From positions 1-64,000 of the forward strand of contig JAGQYE010000042.1 in the NCBI GenBank assembly GCA_020436225.1: 64,000 nt of DNA. Direction: 5' to 3'. This stretch comes from Bacteroidota bacterium. Lineage in GTDB: Bacteria > Bacteroidota > Bacteroidia > Chitinophagales > JADIYW01. The notes under the pieces were generated by a model. The model was given only the letters and a program-made list of their open reading frames with translations. It did not search any database and had not been told where the DNA came from. Made by a program: the position numbers and the translations under genes. This document shows positions 18,019 to 28,465 of the stretch, one piece after another. The first letter of the stretch is position 1; every line of letters starts with the position of its first letter.

Positions 18019-18408
18019 ATGATAAACGAAGACGAACATATAGAGCCAACACCTAAGAAAAACAAATTTCAATATGTAATTGAAAGTACATTGCGCATTT
18101 TAGGCGTCGAAGAATTTGTCAGCTATGCACAAGTCATGCACAATTTTATTTTCGTCTTAGCCATAGTGTTTATTGGCGTCTTAGAAATATTTAATACGCA
18201 TTTGGCTGTTCGTTTAAATAGAAATATTAGTAGAAAACAAAATCAAATAAAAGAATTGCGTTGGGAATATATCAGCACTAAAACAGAAATGAATTTGAAA
18301 AGCAAACAATCGGAATTGCAAAAAGTATTAGAACCATTTGGAGTAAAAGCATTGCAAGAACCACCAAAAAAAATTGAAATAAGCGAAGATGCTTTGATTA
18401 AAAAATAA
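18019..18408 (+). CDS. ftsL: FtsL-like cell division protein
   Basis: A 129-residue bitopic membrane protein. It has about 45 cytoplasmic residues, one membrane segment (around NFIFVLAIVFIGVLEIF, 47-63), and a periplasmic coiled coil (about 70-105) with basic and hydrophobic heptads. FtsL scaffolds FtsB, FtsQ, FtsW and FtsI in the divisome. Sequence conservation is low in the family, so the call leans on the position between rsmH and ftsI and on topology. Confidence 0.85.
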   Translation: MINEDEHIEPTPKKNKFQYVIESTLRILGVEEFVSYAQVMHNFIFVLAIVFIGVLEIFNTHLAVRLNRNISRKQNQIKELRWEYISTKTEMNLKSKQSELQKVLEPFGVKALQEPPKKIEISEDALIKK

Positions 18409-18430
18409 ACAGAATTGAAGAAAACAACTA

Positions 18431-20533
18431 ATGAACGTTAAGTCCAACATATTATTAAGAGTTTACCTTGTAGCAGGTTTATGCTTGTTGTTTGGTGTTA
18501 TTGTGTTGGGCAAGATTTATGAAATCCAAACGTATAAAAATGGTTATTGGAAATCTTTAGCCGATAGCTTAACTACAAATTATTTCGATGTTAAAGCAGA
18601 AAGAGGCAATATTTATTCTGCTGATGATAAATTGTTAGCAACGTCAATTCCTTATTTCGACTTACATGTTGATTTGGCTTCTTCTGCTATGACGCAAGAA
18701 ATTTTTCGAAACAATGTGGATTCATTAGCCTATTATATGTCCAAGTATATAGGTAAACTTTCAGCTAATGAATACAGACAACGATTAGTAAATGCTCGAA
18801 ATAAGAAAAATAGATATTACCCGATTTTTAAAGATGCAAATTACAATCAACTTAAATTTATCAAGCAATGGCCACTTTTCCGAGAAGGAAAATTTAAAGG
18901 TGGATTGATAGTTGAATCGCATCAAGAAAGAAAAAATCCGTATGGTTATTTAGCACAAAGAACTATTGGACTTGTTAGAGAAAATGCGCAAGATATAGGT
19001 TTAGAAGAAGCTGTTGATTCTTTATTGGATGGAGTAGAAGGAAAAGTTCTAAAACAAAAAATTGCCGGCGGAGAATGGATTCCAATTAAAGGTGCTAATC
19101 AAATAGAACCTAAAAATGGTTTTGATATTATAACAACCATCAACTTAGGCTTGCAAGATATTACAGAGTCAACCTTGTTACAAGCAGTTACAGAATATAA
19201 AGCAGATTTTGGTTGCGCTGTGTTGATGGAAGTGCAAACCGGAGCGATAAAAGCTATCGCTAATCTTGGCAAAAATAAAAATGAAACATATTCTGAGAAT
19301 TTTAATTACGCCATTGGATTGAGTAATGAGCCTGGTTCAGTATTTAAAACAGCCGGCTATTTAGCTTTATTTGATGATGGCTATATAACCTTAAACGATT
19401 CAATAAATACCAATCATGCAACCGCATTTTTTGCAGGAGTAAAATTAACTGATGATGGTCATAATTCTCAATATACTTTTTTAACTCCCGGAAAAGCGTT
19501 GGCTATTTCTTCAAACGTTGCAATTGCCAATTGGTTGGTAAAATATTATGGCAATAACAAACAAGCATATTATAACAAACTAAAACAATTCGGGTTAACA
19601 GAGCCTACAAATATTACTTTAAAAGGAGAGAGAAAGCCACTTATTCATAAGCCTGAACAATGGAGTGCAATTTCTATTCCTTGGATGGCACATGGTTATG
19701 AAGTGAAATTAACGCCATTGCAAATCCTAACATTTTACAATGCAATTGCCAACAATGGAACACGCGTTCGCCCATATTTAGTAGATAGAGTGGAAGATAA
19801 CGGCAAAATAATTCGACAATATGCTTTTGAAAAAAACAGCCAAAAAATCTGTAGTGAAAATGCTGCACAAATGGCAAAAGCAATTTTGTTGCGTGTAACA
19901 GAAGATAAAAATGGAACAGGTAGAAAAATTAGATCTCCATATTATAGAATTGCCGGAAAAACAGGAACAGCTAAAATGAGTTTCGGTAATACCGGTTATA
20001 CAGATAAAAATTTGTCCACGTTTGTAGGCTTCTTTCCTGCAAATCATCCAATGTACTCTTGTATTGTTGTGCTGGGCGGACCACAAGGTTTATTTACTTC
20101 CGGCGGCGTGGTGTCTGCTCCGGTTTTTCGAACAATGGCTGATAAAATTATTACATCCAACATCGCATCTAATACAGCCGTTAATAAAGATTCACTTTTA
20201 ACAAATCAACCTATTCCACCGGTTCTTGGAACAAGTACTTATGTAGAAGAATTGATGAAACGTTTAAAGATACGATTCAATTTCGGAGAAAATTGGAATT
20301 ATGCTTTGTTGCGCGCCGATGAACAAAATAAAAATTGGATTACGAAAATTTCTTATCCAAGCAATAATACGATTCCAAATGTCAAAGGTTTATTGTTAGA
20401 TGATGCTGTCAGCATTTTAGAGAATAAAGGATTAAAAGTTGTCTTCAGTGGAAAAGGAAAAGTGAGTCAACAATCATTAAACGCAGGAAGCCCTATAATA
20501 AAAGGAAATGAAATCTATTTAACACTGAATTGA
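18431..20533 (+). CDS. ftsI: Division-specific peptidoglycan transpeptidase (PBP3 type) with a PASTA domain
   Basis: The 700-residue class B penicillin-binding protein has an N-terminal membrane anchor (about 8-28) and a dimerisation domain starting at the RGNIY motif (about 58-62). The transpeptidase signatures are GSVFK (catalytic Ser near 303), SSN (near 360) and KTG (near 511). A C-terminal PASTA domain (about 650-700) begins TIPNVKGLLLDDAV. It cross-links septal peptidoglycan with FtsW. PASTA domains on division PBPs are common in Bacteroidota and Gram-positives. It lies 22 bases after ftsL. Confidence 0.95.
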   Translation: MNVKSNILLRVYLVAGLCLLFGVIVLGKIYEIQTYKNGYWKSLADSLTTNYFDVKAERGNIYSADDKLLATSIPYFDLHVDLASSAMTQEIFRNNVDSLAYYMSKYIGKLSANEYRQRLVNARNKKNRYYPIFKDANYNQLKFIKQWPLFREGKFKGGLIVESHQERKNPYGYLAQRTIGLVRENAQDIGLEEAVDSLLDGVEGKVLKQKIAGGEWIPIKGANQIEPKNGFDIITTINLGLQDITESTLLQAVTEYKADFGCAVLMEVQTGAIKAIANLGKNKNETYSENFNYAIGLSNEPGSVFKTAGYLALFDDGYITLNDSINTNHATAFFAGVKLTDDGHNSQYTFLTPGKALAISSNVAIANWLVKYYGNNKQAYYNKLKQFGLTEPTNITLKGERKPLIHKPEQWSAISIPWMAHGYEVKLTPLQILTFYNAIANNGTRVRPYLVDRVEDNGKIIRQYAFEKNSQKICSENAAQMAKAILLRVTEDKNGTGRKIRSPYYRIAGKTGTAKMSFGNTGYTDKNLSTFVGFFPANHPMYSCIVVLGGPQGLFTSGGVVSAPVFRTMADKIITSNIASNTAVNKDSLLTNQPIPPVLGTSTYVEELMKRLKIRFNFGENWNYALLRADEQNKNWITKISYPSNNTIPNVKGLLLDDAVSILENKGLKVVFSGKGKVSQQSLNAGSPIIKGNEIYLTLN

Positions 20534-20543
20534 AAATTGAATT

Positions 20544-22010
20544 GTGCTTAGAATTTTAAATGACATATTAGCAAATGTAAACATCCAAAAAATAATTGGA
20601 GATACAACTCTTGTTATTCAACAATTGAGATTAGATTCTCGTAAAGTTGAATCAGGCGATGTTTTCTTTGCTATAAAAGGCAATGCAGTTGATGGTCATA
20701 CTTTCATTTCTAAAGTAATAGAACAAGGCGCAATTGCAATTATTTGTGAAGAAATTCCAAGCACAATCAAGGAGAATATTGTCTATGTACAAGTGCAAGA
20801 CGCACGTAAAGCATCAGCAATTATGGCGTGCAATTTTTATCAGCATCCATCAAAAAAAATAAAGTTAGTTGGCGTAACCGGAACAAATGGAAAAACATCT
20901 ATCGCTACGTTGTTACATCAAATTTATCTTCAACAAAATTTTAAAAGTGGATTGCTTTCTACTATCGTCAACAAAATTGGAGATAAAGAAATTCCATCAA
21001 CGCATACAACACCTGACCCAATTGCTATTAATGCGTTGTTACAAAAAATGGTGGAAGAAGGTTGCGAATATGCCTTTATGGAAGTCAGCTCGCATGCCGC
21101 CGACCAAGATAGAATTTTTGGATTAGAATTTTGTGGTGCCATCTTTACTAATATCACACACGACCATTTAGATTATCACAAAAATTTCCAAGAATATATT
21201 TATGCAAAGAAAAAATTCTTCGACCAATTACCTGAATCTGCATTTGCATTAACCAACATCGATGATAAACGCGGCAATGTGATGTTGCAAAATACATCGG
21301 CAAAAAAATATACGTATGCTGTAAAAACCTTAGCCGATTTCCGTTTTAAAATTTTAGAAAATTCTTTCAGCGGTTTAGTCGTTGCATGCGATGATACAGA
21401 AGTGCATTTGCAAATGATTGGCCGCTTCAATGCCTATAATTTATTGGCAATTTACGCTACATGTTGCTTGTTAGGTATGCAAAAAGAAACAGCACTAAGT
21501 GCTATTTCCATGCTTAAAGGAGCAGAAGGAAGATTTGATGTGATACAATCTGCTACACAAATTAATGCTATTGTAGATTACGCACACACACCGGACGCAT
21601 TAAAAAATGTATTAGATACCATTAATGAAATTCGCACACACAATGAACAAGTCATTACTGTTGTTGGCTGTGGAGGCAATAGAGATAAAACCAAACGTCC
21701 TGAAATGGGATTAATCGCCAGCGAACTTTCTACCAAAGTAATTCTCACTTCTGATAATCCACGAAATGAAGTTCCGGAAACCATCATCCAAGAAATGAAA
21801 GCTGGTGTACCACCGCACAACTTCAATAAGATAATGACAATTACCGATAGGAGAGAAGCGATACGCGTGGCTTGCAACTTGGCAAATCCAAAAGATATTA
21901 TTCTGTTGGCAGGTAAAGGACACGAAAAATATCAAGAAATAAATGGCGTAAAACACGACTTCGACGACAAAAAAATAATTGTAGAAATATTAAAAGAGCT
22001 CAATAAATAA
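20544..22010 (+). CDS. murE: UDP-MurNAc-tripeptide synthetase (meso-diaminopimelate adding)
   Basis: The 488-residue Mur ligase has the ATP-binding GTNGKT (about 113-118). The DNPR motif near residue 404 in the C-terminal domain is the signature of meso-diaminopimelate specificity; lysine-adding enzymes differ here. It adds the third stem-peptide residue in the cytoplasm. The start is GTG at 20544: the first in-frame ATG lies well inside domain 1, so a non-ATG start is required. It begins 10 bases after ftsI. Confidence 0.95.
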   Translation: MLRILNDILANVNIQKIIGDTTLVIQQLRLDSRKVESGDVFFAIKGNAVDGHTFISKVIEQGAIAIICEEIPSTIKENIVYVQVQDARKASAIMACNFYQHPSKKIKLVGVTGTNGKTSIATLLHQIYLQQNFKSGLLSTIVNKIGDKEIPSTHTTPDPIAINALLQKMVEEGCEYAFMEVSSHAADQDRIFGLEFCGAIFTNITHDHLDYHKNFQEYIYAKKKFFDQLPESAFALTNIDDKRGNVMLQNTSAKKYTYAVKTLADFRFKILENSFSGLVVACDDTEVHLQMIGRFNAYNLLAIYATCCLLGMQKETALSAISMLKGAEGRFDVIQSATQINAIVDYAHTPDALKNVLDTINEIRTHNEQVITVVGCGGNRDKTKRPEMGLIASELSTKVILTSDNPRNEVPETIIQEMKAGVPPHNFNKIMTITDRREAIRVACNLANPKDIILLAGKGHEKYQEINGVKHDFDDKKIIVEILKELNK

Positions 22011-22029
22011 CCAACATAAACTAAAAGAA

Positions 22030-23331
22030 ATGCTATACTATTTATTCAAATATCTACAAGAAAATTTCGGACTTTCAGGCTCGGGATTATTCCAATACAT
22101 TTCGTTTAGAGCCTCAATGGCTATTATACTTTCGCTCATTATTTCAATGTTGATTGGAAGACGCGTTATTCGTTGGTTGAGAAAAAAACAAATCGGCGAA
22201 TCTGTACGCGATTTAGGGTTACAAGGTCAAACAGAAAAGAAAGGAACACCAACAATGGGCGGCGTTATCATCATTGCAGCTATTGTAATTCCAACTTTAC
22301 TTTTTGCTCGTTTAGATAATATCTATGTAATTCTACTTTTGATTTCGACAATTTGGTTGGGTGCAATCGGTTATATTGATGATTATATAAAAGTATTTAA
22401 GAAAGATAAAGAAGGTTTGCGCGGTCGGTTTAAAATCCTGGCACAAATTGGATTAGGATTGCTTGTTGGATTTATCATGTATTTCCATCCTTCTGTTAAA
22501 GTGCGCGATTACAATACTGTTTTTGAATATAAAATTGAAAAAGACGGAAAAGTAAATTTAAATAAACCTATCCATGAATACACTGCGAGAGATAATCGAA
22601 TAAAAAATAAAGGTGAAATAGTTAATGATAAATTTTTATCACACGATACAAAAGAACTAAAAACAAACGTTCCTTTCTTAAAAAATAACTTAGTAGATTA
22701 TTCTTATATCATTTCTTTTATCACAGATGATTACCAAGATTGGGGCTGGATAATTTTTATTCCGATTGTCATTTTCATCATCACAGCTGTTTCTAATGCA
22801 TCTAATCTTACTGATGGAATAGATGGCTTAGCAGCAGGCGTTTCAGTTATTGTATTAATTACATTAGCCATTTTTGCTTATGTTTCCGGTAACGTAAAAT
22901 TCGCAGATTATTTGAATGTATTATACATTCCAAATTCCGGTGAAGTGGTAATTGTGTGTGCTGCATTAATTGGCGCAACCATAGGTTTTCTTTGGTACAA
23001 TTCTTTTCCAGCTACCGTGTTTATGGGCGATACAGGCAGTTTAATGTTGGGCGGAGTTATTGCTACTATAGCTATTATTGTTCGCAAAGAATTATTGATT
23101 CCGATTTTGTGTGGTATTTTCTTTATCGAGAATTTATCTGTTATTCTGCAAGTTTCTTATTTCAAATACACACGAAAAAGATATGGCGAAGGTCGGCGCA
23201 TTTTTAAGATGACACCAATACATCATCATTTTCAGAAAGCCGGTTATCATGAAGCAAAAATTGTATTGCGCTTTTGGATTATCAGCATTCTTTTAGCAGT
23301 CATCACATTTGTAACCTTAAAAATCAGATAA
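22030..23331 (+). CDS. mraY: Phospho-MurNAc-pentapeptide translocase
   Basis: The 433-residue polytopic membrane protein carries KKGTPTMGG (about 70-78), the [11 protein letters not shown] aspartate pair (about 116-125) and [12 protein letters not shown] (about 258-269), as well as FMGDTGS and the HHH block ([10 protein letters not shown]). It makes lipid I from UDP-MurNAc-pentapeptide and undecaprenyl phosphate. It is longer than the E. coli enzyme (360 residues) because of an insert around residues 160-230, typical of Bacteroidota MraY. Confidence 0.96.
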   Translation: MLYYLFKYLQENFGLSGSGLFQYISFRASMAIILSLIISMLIGRRVIRWLRKKQIGESVRDLGLQGQTEKKGTPTMGGVIIIAAIVIPTLLFARLDNIYVILLLISTIWLGAIGYIDDYIKVFKKDKEGLRGRFKILAQIGLGLLVGFIMYFHPSVKVRDYNTVFEYKIEKDGKVNLNKPIHEYTARDNRIKNKGEIVNDKFLSHDTKELKTNVPFLKNNLVDYSYIISFITDDYQDWGWIIFIPIVIFIITAVSNASNLTDGIDGLAAGVSVIVLITLAIFAYVSGNVKFADYLNVLYIPNSGEVVIVCAALIGATIGFLWYNSFPATVFMGDTGSLMLGGVIATIAIIVRKELLIPILCGIFFIENLSVILQVSYFKYTRKRYGEGRRIFKMTPIHHHFQKAGYHEAKIVLRFWIISILLAVITFVTLKIR

Positions 23332-23358
23332 AAAAAACGAGCATTTCCAAGCATCAAA

Positions 23359-24696
23359 ATGAAAAAAAGAATAGTCATATTAGGAAGTGGTGAAAGCGGT
23401 GTTGGCGCTGCTATCCTTGCACAACAGCAAGACTTTGATGTTTTTGTTTCTGATTTTGGAACAATAAAATCGAATTACAAAGAAGAACTTACGCAACATC
23501 AAATTGCGTTTGAAGAAAATCAACATACAGAAGAAAATATTTTAAATGCGGATATCATTATCAAAAGTCCGGGCATACCTGACAAAGCTCCAATCATCAA
23601 AAAAATAAAAGAAAAAAATATTGAAATTATTTCAGAGATAGAATTTGCATCACGTTATTCTAAGGCAACAATTATTGCAATAACGGGAACGAATGGAAAA
23701 ACAACAACAACATCTTTAACTTATCACATATTATCTAATGCCGGTTTAGATGTTGGCTTAGGTGGCAATATCGGTACTTCGTTTGCGCGACAAGTTGCCA
23801 ACGGCGACAAGCAATATTTTGTATTAGAATTAAGCAGTTTTCAATTAGATAACTGTGTTACGTTCCGGCCACATATTGCTGTTTTGTGCAACATCACTGA
23901 AGACCATTTAGATAGATACGAGTATAAGTTCGAAAATTATATTCGTTCCAAATTCAGCATTACAAAAAATCAAACTAACGAAGATTATTTCATCTTTTGC
24001 CAAGATGATGAAACGACTATCAATTATTTTGATTTTGCTAACAATGCTGTTCAAAAAATTCCATTTTCTTATTTCCAAAAAGTAAGCGAGGGCGCTTATG
24101 TAGAAGACAAAAATATTATTATCCAACTCAATAAAACCAACTTTATTATGCCAATCAGCGAACTATCTGTACAAGGAATACACAATTCCTACAACTCTAT
24201 GGCTGCAGCCATTTCAGCAAAATTAGTAGGCGTGCGAAACGAAAAAATCCGAGAAAGTTTAGAAGACTTTAAAAGCTTAGAACATCGCTTGGAATTTGTT
24301 GCTACTGTCAAAGGTGTCGATTTTATTAATGATTCCAAAGCCACCAACGTCAATTCAACTTGGTACGCCTTAGAATCTATGACCAAACCTATCGTACTTA
24401 TTGCAGGTGGTGTGGACAAAGGAAACGATTACACACTGATTAAAGAATTAGTGAATCAACGAGTAAAAGCGATTATCTGTTTAGGAAAAGATAATGATAA
24501 ACTACACGAAGCATTTGCTTCTGAAGTCGGCTATATCGTTGATGCACGCAGTATGGAAGAAGCCGTTCAGTTAGCTTATAACATTAGTGAGAAAGGCGAT
24601 GCTGTGCTGTTGTCGCCTTGTTGTGCCAGCTTCGATTTGTTTGAAAATTATGAAGATAGAGGCAAACAGTTTAAACGTAATGTGTTCAATCTTTAA
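23359..24696 (+). CDS. murD: UDP-MurNAc-L-alanine--D-glutamate ligase
   Basis: The 445-residue Mur ligase has an N-terminal UDP-binding Rossmann motif (ILGSGESGVGAA, about 6-17), the GTNGKTT ATP loop (about 110-116) and a C-terminal block ending LSPCCASFDLFENYEDRG, typical of MurD. It adds D-glutamate to UDP-MurNAc-L-Ala. The position between mraY and ftsW matches the classic dcw order. Confidence 0.96.
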   Translation: MKKRIVILGSGESGVGAAILAQQQDFDVFVSDFGTIKSNYKEELTQHQIAFEENQHTEENILNADIIIKSPGIPDKAPIIKKIKEKNIEIISEIEFASRYSKATIIAITGTNGKTTTTSLTYHILSNAGLDVGLGGNIGTSFARQVANGDKQYFVLELSSFQLDNCVTFRPHIAVLCNITEDHLDRYEYKFENYIRSKFSITKNQTNEDYFIFCQDDETTINYFDFANNAVQKIPFSYFQKVSEGAYVEDKNIIIQLNKTNFIMPISELSVQGIHNSYNSMAAAISAKLVGVRNEKIRESLEDFKSLEHRLEFVATVKGVDFINDSKATNVNSTWYALESMTKPIVLIAGGVDKGNDYTLIKELVNQRVKAIICLGKDNDKLHEAFASEVGYIVDARSMEEAVQLAYNISEKGDAVLLSPCCASFDLFENYEDRGKQFKRNVFNL

Positions 24697-24735
24697 TAGT
24701 GAAAAATAAACATAAATCATTTTAAATAAATCATC

Positions 24736-25935
24736 GTGTTAGGAAGAATAATCAATAACATAAAAGGCGATAAATATATCTGGTATGTAGTCGGAGCACT
24801 CATATTTATTTCGTTGTTGTTGGTGTATAGTTCTACACGAAGTTTAGCATATCGACAATTAGGTGGCGATACGGAATATTATTTAATGAGACATGGAATT
24901 ATTTTGACAGTTGCTTTTTTTATCACCTTTATTATTCACCAAATCGACCATAGATATTTTTCAAGAATAGCACAAATGATGCTGATTTTGTCTGTGCCAT
25001 TATTAATCTATACTAAATTTTTTGGTGTTACTATAAATGAAGCCAGCCGTTGGATTCGTATTCCAATAATCGGGTTAACTTTTCAATCATCAGACTTTGC
25101 TCGTTTAGCATTAATCATGTACACATCGAGAACACTTTCTAAAAAACAAGGTGTTATAAAAGATATGAAAGAAGTGTTTATCCATCTTTTGTTGCCTATT
25201 GCTGTCGTATGCGCATTTATTATGTTTGAAAATTTTTCCTCAGCAGCAATATTATTTGCTACCTGTATGGTGATTTTATTTATTGGAAGAGTAAGTACAA
25301 AATTTATTTTGACGATAGGCTTGGGTGGCTTAGTAATGGGTGGATTAGTATTTGCTGCATCTTGGTTTTTTGCTGAAGATCACGGACGAGCAGACGAATG
25401 GATACAACGCGTGGAAAGTTGGCAAAATCCTGATGTAAATGCCGATGATTTCTATCAACAAAAACAAGCATTTATTGCCATCGCAAAAGGTGGTTTCTTT
25501 AGAATAGATCCGGGCGGTAGCACACAATGTAATTTCTTGCCGGATGCTTTTTCCGATTTTATATTTTCTACACTAATAGAGGAATACGGATTAGTTGGCG
25601 CCGCATTCGTGTTGGCTTTGTATTTGTTTTTTTTATGGCGAATAATTTTATTAGTCAAAAAATCACCAAGAGCATTTGGTGCATTAATGGCAGTTGGTTT
25701 AGGCGTCAGCATTGTACTGCAAGCCATTATACACATGGGCGTAAATGTGCATTTGCTACCGAATACAGGTATTACATTGCCTTTAATTAGTTGGGGTGGA
25801 AGTAGTATATGGTTCAATGCTTTTGCATTAGGAATTATTTTGAGTGTTAGTCGATATGTAGATGAACGAACAGATGCATCAAACACATCAGACAAAAAAG
25901 AGAAGAAAAAAATTGTGGATGAAATTCATGGATAA
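24736..25935 (+). CDS. ftsW: Septal peptidoglycan glycosyltransferase FtsW
   Basis: The 399-residue SEDS-family protein has about ten membrane segments and the conserved LLPNTGITLPLISWGGSS block (about 337-354). It polymerises lipid II at the septum with FtsI. The start is GTG at 24736. A later ATG would remove the first membrane segment, so the GTG start is favoured. The charged lysine-rich C-terminus is cytoplasmic. Confidence 0.95.
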   Translation: MLGRIINNIKGDKYIWYVVGALIFISLLLVYSSTRSLAYRQLGGDTEYYLMRHGIILTVAFFITFIIHQIDHRYFSRIAQMMLILSVPLLIYTKFFGVTINEASRWIRIPIIGLTFQSSDFARLALIMYTSRTLSKKQGVIKDMKEVFIHLLLPIAVVCAFIMFENFSSAAILFATCMVILFIGRVSTKFILTIGLGGLVMGGLVFAASWFFAEDHGRADEWIQRVESWQNPDVNADDFYQQKQAFIAIAKGGFFRIDPGGSTQCNFLPDAFSDFIFSTLIEEYGLVGAAFVLALYLFFLWRIILLVKKSPRAFGALMAVGLGVSIVLQAIIHMGVNVHLLPNTGITLPLISWGGSSIWFNAFALGIILSVSRYVDERTDASNTSDKKEKKKIVDEIHG

Positions 25936-25947
25936 AAAATAAAAACA

Positions 25948-27075
25948 TTGAATAAAACGATACAACATATTATCAATAAAAATCAACGTTATATAATTGC
26001 CGGTGGCGGAACAGGCGGACATATTTTTCCTGCTGTTGCCATTGCTGATGCATTAAAACAAGCACAACCGGAATGTGAAATTTTGTTTGTAGGCGCAAGT
26101 GGAAGAATGGAAATGGAGAAAGTGCCACAAGCAGGATATGAAATTGTCGGCTTAGAAGTAGTCGGTTTACAAAGAAGCTTAACATTAAAGAATTTATTAT
26201 TTCCATATAAATTATTGAAAAGTTTAGCGCAAGCATTTCGCGTGTTGCGCAATTTCAAACCTGCAGCATGTATTGGCGTTGGCGGCTATGCAAGCGGACC
26301 AATATTATTTATTGCAGCATTTCTTGGAATTGATATTTTTATTCAAGAACAAAATTCTTATCCGGGAATTACCAACAAGATTTTATCCAAGTTTGCCAAA
26401 AAAATATTTGTTGCTTACGATGGAATGGAGCACTTCTTTAAAAAAGAAAAAATTGTATTAAGCGGCAATCCGGTAAGAATAGACATTACAGGTAATTTGC
26501 CTTCAAAAATAGAGGCACTTCAGTTTTTTGGATTAGAAGAAAACAAAAAAACAATTTTAGTAATTGGAGGAAGTTTAGGCGCAAGAACTATCAACGAAGC
26601 CACTGAAATCAACATCGATTTTTATCATCAGAATCATTTGCAATTATTATGGCAAACAGGCAAAATATATTATGATGATATTATCCAAAGAACTCAAGAT
26701 AAATTTTCAACAGAAATAAAAATTCATCAATTTATAAAAGAGATGAACGTGGCTTATGCAGCAGCAGATATTATTATTTCGCGCGCAGGAGCTTTGTCTA
26801 TTTCAGAATTATGTATCATCGGAAAGCCTACAATTCTTATTCCTTCACCGAATGTTTCTGAAGACCATCAAACAAAAAACGCCATGGCATTAGTGCAAAA
26901 GAATGCAGCAATTTTAGTGAGAGATGTCGATGCAAAGGATAAATTATCTATCGAAGTGTTGAATTTAATTAAAGACGAAAACAAGCAAAAAATGTTGGCA
27001 GAAAATATCAAAAAATTAGCCAAGCAAAACGCTGCCACAGAAATTGTTCAAGATATTTTAAACCAAGAGAAATAA
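25948..27075 (+). CDS. murG: UDP-GlcNAc:undecaprenyl-PP-MurNAc-pentapeptide GlcNAc transferase
   Basis: The 375-residue GT28 enzyme has the N-terminal GGGTGGHIFPA loop (19-29) and GVGGYASGP (about 111-119), and in the C-terminal domain GGSLGAR and RAGALSISEL, which bind the UDP-sugar. It converts lipid I to lipid II on the inner membrane face. The start appears to be TTG at 25948, since no in-frame ATG precedes the glycine-rich loop. Confidence 0.95.
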   Translation: MNKTIQHIINKNQRYIIAGGGTGGHIFPAVAIADALKQAQPECEILFVGASGRMEMEKVPQAGYEIVGLEVVGLQRSLTLKNLLFPYKLLKSLAQAFRVLRNFKPAACIGVGGYASGPILFIAAFLGIDIFIQEQNSYPGITNKILSKFAKKIFVAYDGMEHFFKKEKIVLSGNPVRIDITGNLPSKIEALQFFGLEENKKTILVIGGSLGARTINEATEINIDFYHQNHLQLLWQTGKIYYDDIIQRTQDKFSTEIKIHQFIKEMNVAYAAADIIISRAGALSISELCIIGKPTILIPSPNVSEDHQTKNAMALVQKNAAILVRDVDAKDKLSIEVLNLIKDENKQKMLAENIKKLAKQNAATEIVQDILNQEK

Positions 27076-27081
27076 TAATTT

Positions 27082-28461
27082 ATGATTGATATAAATAACA
27101 TAAAACGCATTTATTTTTTGGGCATTGGAGGCATTGGCATGAGTGCGTTGGCTCGTTATTTTAATCAACATGGTGCTATAGTTTCCGGTTATGATAAAAC
27201 GCCGACAACGTTAACAGATACACTTATTCAAGAAGGAATGCACATTACTTTTGAAGCTAATTTAGATACTTTAGATAAGCAAACAGACCTCGTTGTTTAC
27301 ACGCCTGCAATTCCAATAAATCACGAGCAATTAAATTGGTATTTACAAAACGATTATACTGTTTTAAAACGAGCACAAGTGCTGGGCATGGTAGCCAATT
27401 CTATGTTTAACATTTCGATTGCAGGCTCACATGGAAAAACATCGACATCGTCAATAACTGCACATATACTTAAAACGGCACAAAAAAATGTGGCAGCATT
27501 TTTGGGTGGCATTTGTATTAACTATAATTCCAACTTTATAAATGGAAATGAAATAGCTGTTGCAGAAGCAGATGAGTTTGACCGTTCGTTTTTAAACTTA
27601 AATCCAAATATCGCTTTGATTACATCTGTCGATACTGATCATTTAGATATTTACGGCAACTTAGAAGCTATTGAACTTTCGTTCCAACAATTTTGCGAGA
27701 AAATAAAATCGAATGGCATTTTAATTACACATAAAAATGTTCCACAAAAAATAATCAACAAAAATGTTCAGCATTTTAGTTATAGTTTGGCAGATACTTC
27801 CGCTGATTATTACACACAAAATCTAAGTATCGAAAATGGAACTTATACTTTTGATGTTGTACATCCGAATGGAATTATAAAAAATATTGTTTCACATTAC
27901 GGTGGCAAACATAATATTGAAAATGCTGTTGGTGCTATCGCAATTGCAATAAATATTGGTGTTTCGGAAGATGCTATAAAAAATGCCGTGTCAACATTCA
28001 AAGGCGTAAAACGCCGTTTTGAAAAACATTTATCAAACGAAAAATTTATTTATATCGATGATTATGCACATCATCCACGCGAATTAGATGCAACCATTAA
28101 TGCAGTAAAAGAAGCTTATCCAAATAAAAAGCTGACTGTTGTTTTTCAACCACATTTATTCTCAAGAACAAAAGATTTATACCAAGAATTTGCTGCATCG
28201 CTATCTAAGGCAGATGAAGTTATCTTGTTAGATATTTATCCGGCGAGAGAATTGCCGATTGAAGGTGTAAGTAGTAAACTTATTTTAGATGAAATAACGA
28301 TTCAACAAAAATCAATCACGAGTTTAGAAAATGTAATAGATGTATTATCGTCAAAAAATGACATCGAAATTTTGCTGACTGTTGGAGCCGGAAATATCGA
28401 CACACAAACAGAAAAAATAAAACAATTATTAGAACAAAAAAGTAAACATCAAGCAGAGTAG
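27082..28461 (+). CDS. murC: UDP-N-acetylmuramate--L-alanine ligase
   Basis: The 459-residue Mur ligase has an N-terminal GIGGIGMSALA dinucleotide-like loop (about 12-22), the GSHGKTSTSS ATP loop (about 115-124) and DDYAHHPRELDATI (about 331-344), a MurC-specific block. It adds the first alanine to UDP-MurNAc. It starts 6 bases after murG, consistent with translational coupling. Confidence 0.96.
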   Translation: MIDINNIKRIYFLGIGGIGMSALARYFNQHGAIVSGYDKTPTTLTDTLIQEGMHITFEANLDTLDKQTDLVVYTPAIPINHEQLNWYLQNDYTVLKRAQVLGMVANSMFNISIAGSHGKTSTSSITAHILKTAQKNVAAFLGGICINYNSNFINGNEIAVAEADEFDRSFLNLNPNIALITSVDTDHLDIYGNLEAIELSFQQFCEKIKSNGILITHKNVPQKIINKNVQHFSYSLADTSADYYTQNLSIENGTYTFDVVHPNGIIKNIVSHYGGKHNIENAVGAIAIAINIGVSEDAIKNAVSTFKGVKRRFEKHLSNEKFIYIDDYAHHPRELDATINAVKEAYPNKKLTVVFQPHLFSRTKDLYQEFAASLSKADEVILLDIYPARELPIEGVSSKLILDEITIQQKSITSLENVIDVLSSKNDIEILLTVGAGNIDTQTEKIKQLLEQKSKHQAE

Positions 28462-28465
28462 AAAA

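Noticed and set aside
25455-25895. A 146-codon minus-strand frame opposite ftsW
   Set aside because: It is antisense to conserved SEDS-family sequence; the translation is Pro, Ser and Asn rich without homology that I can see.
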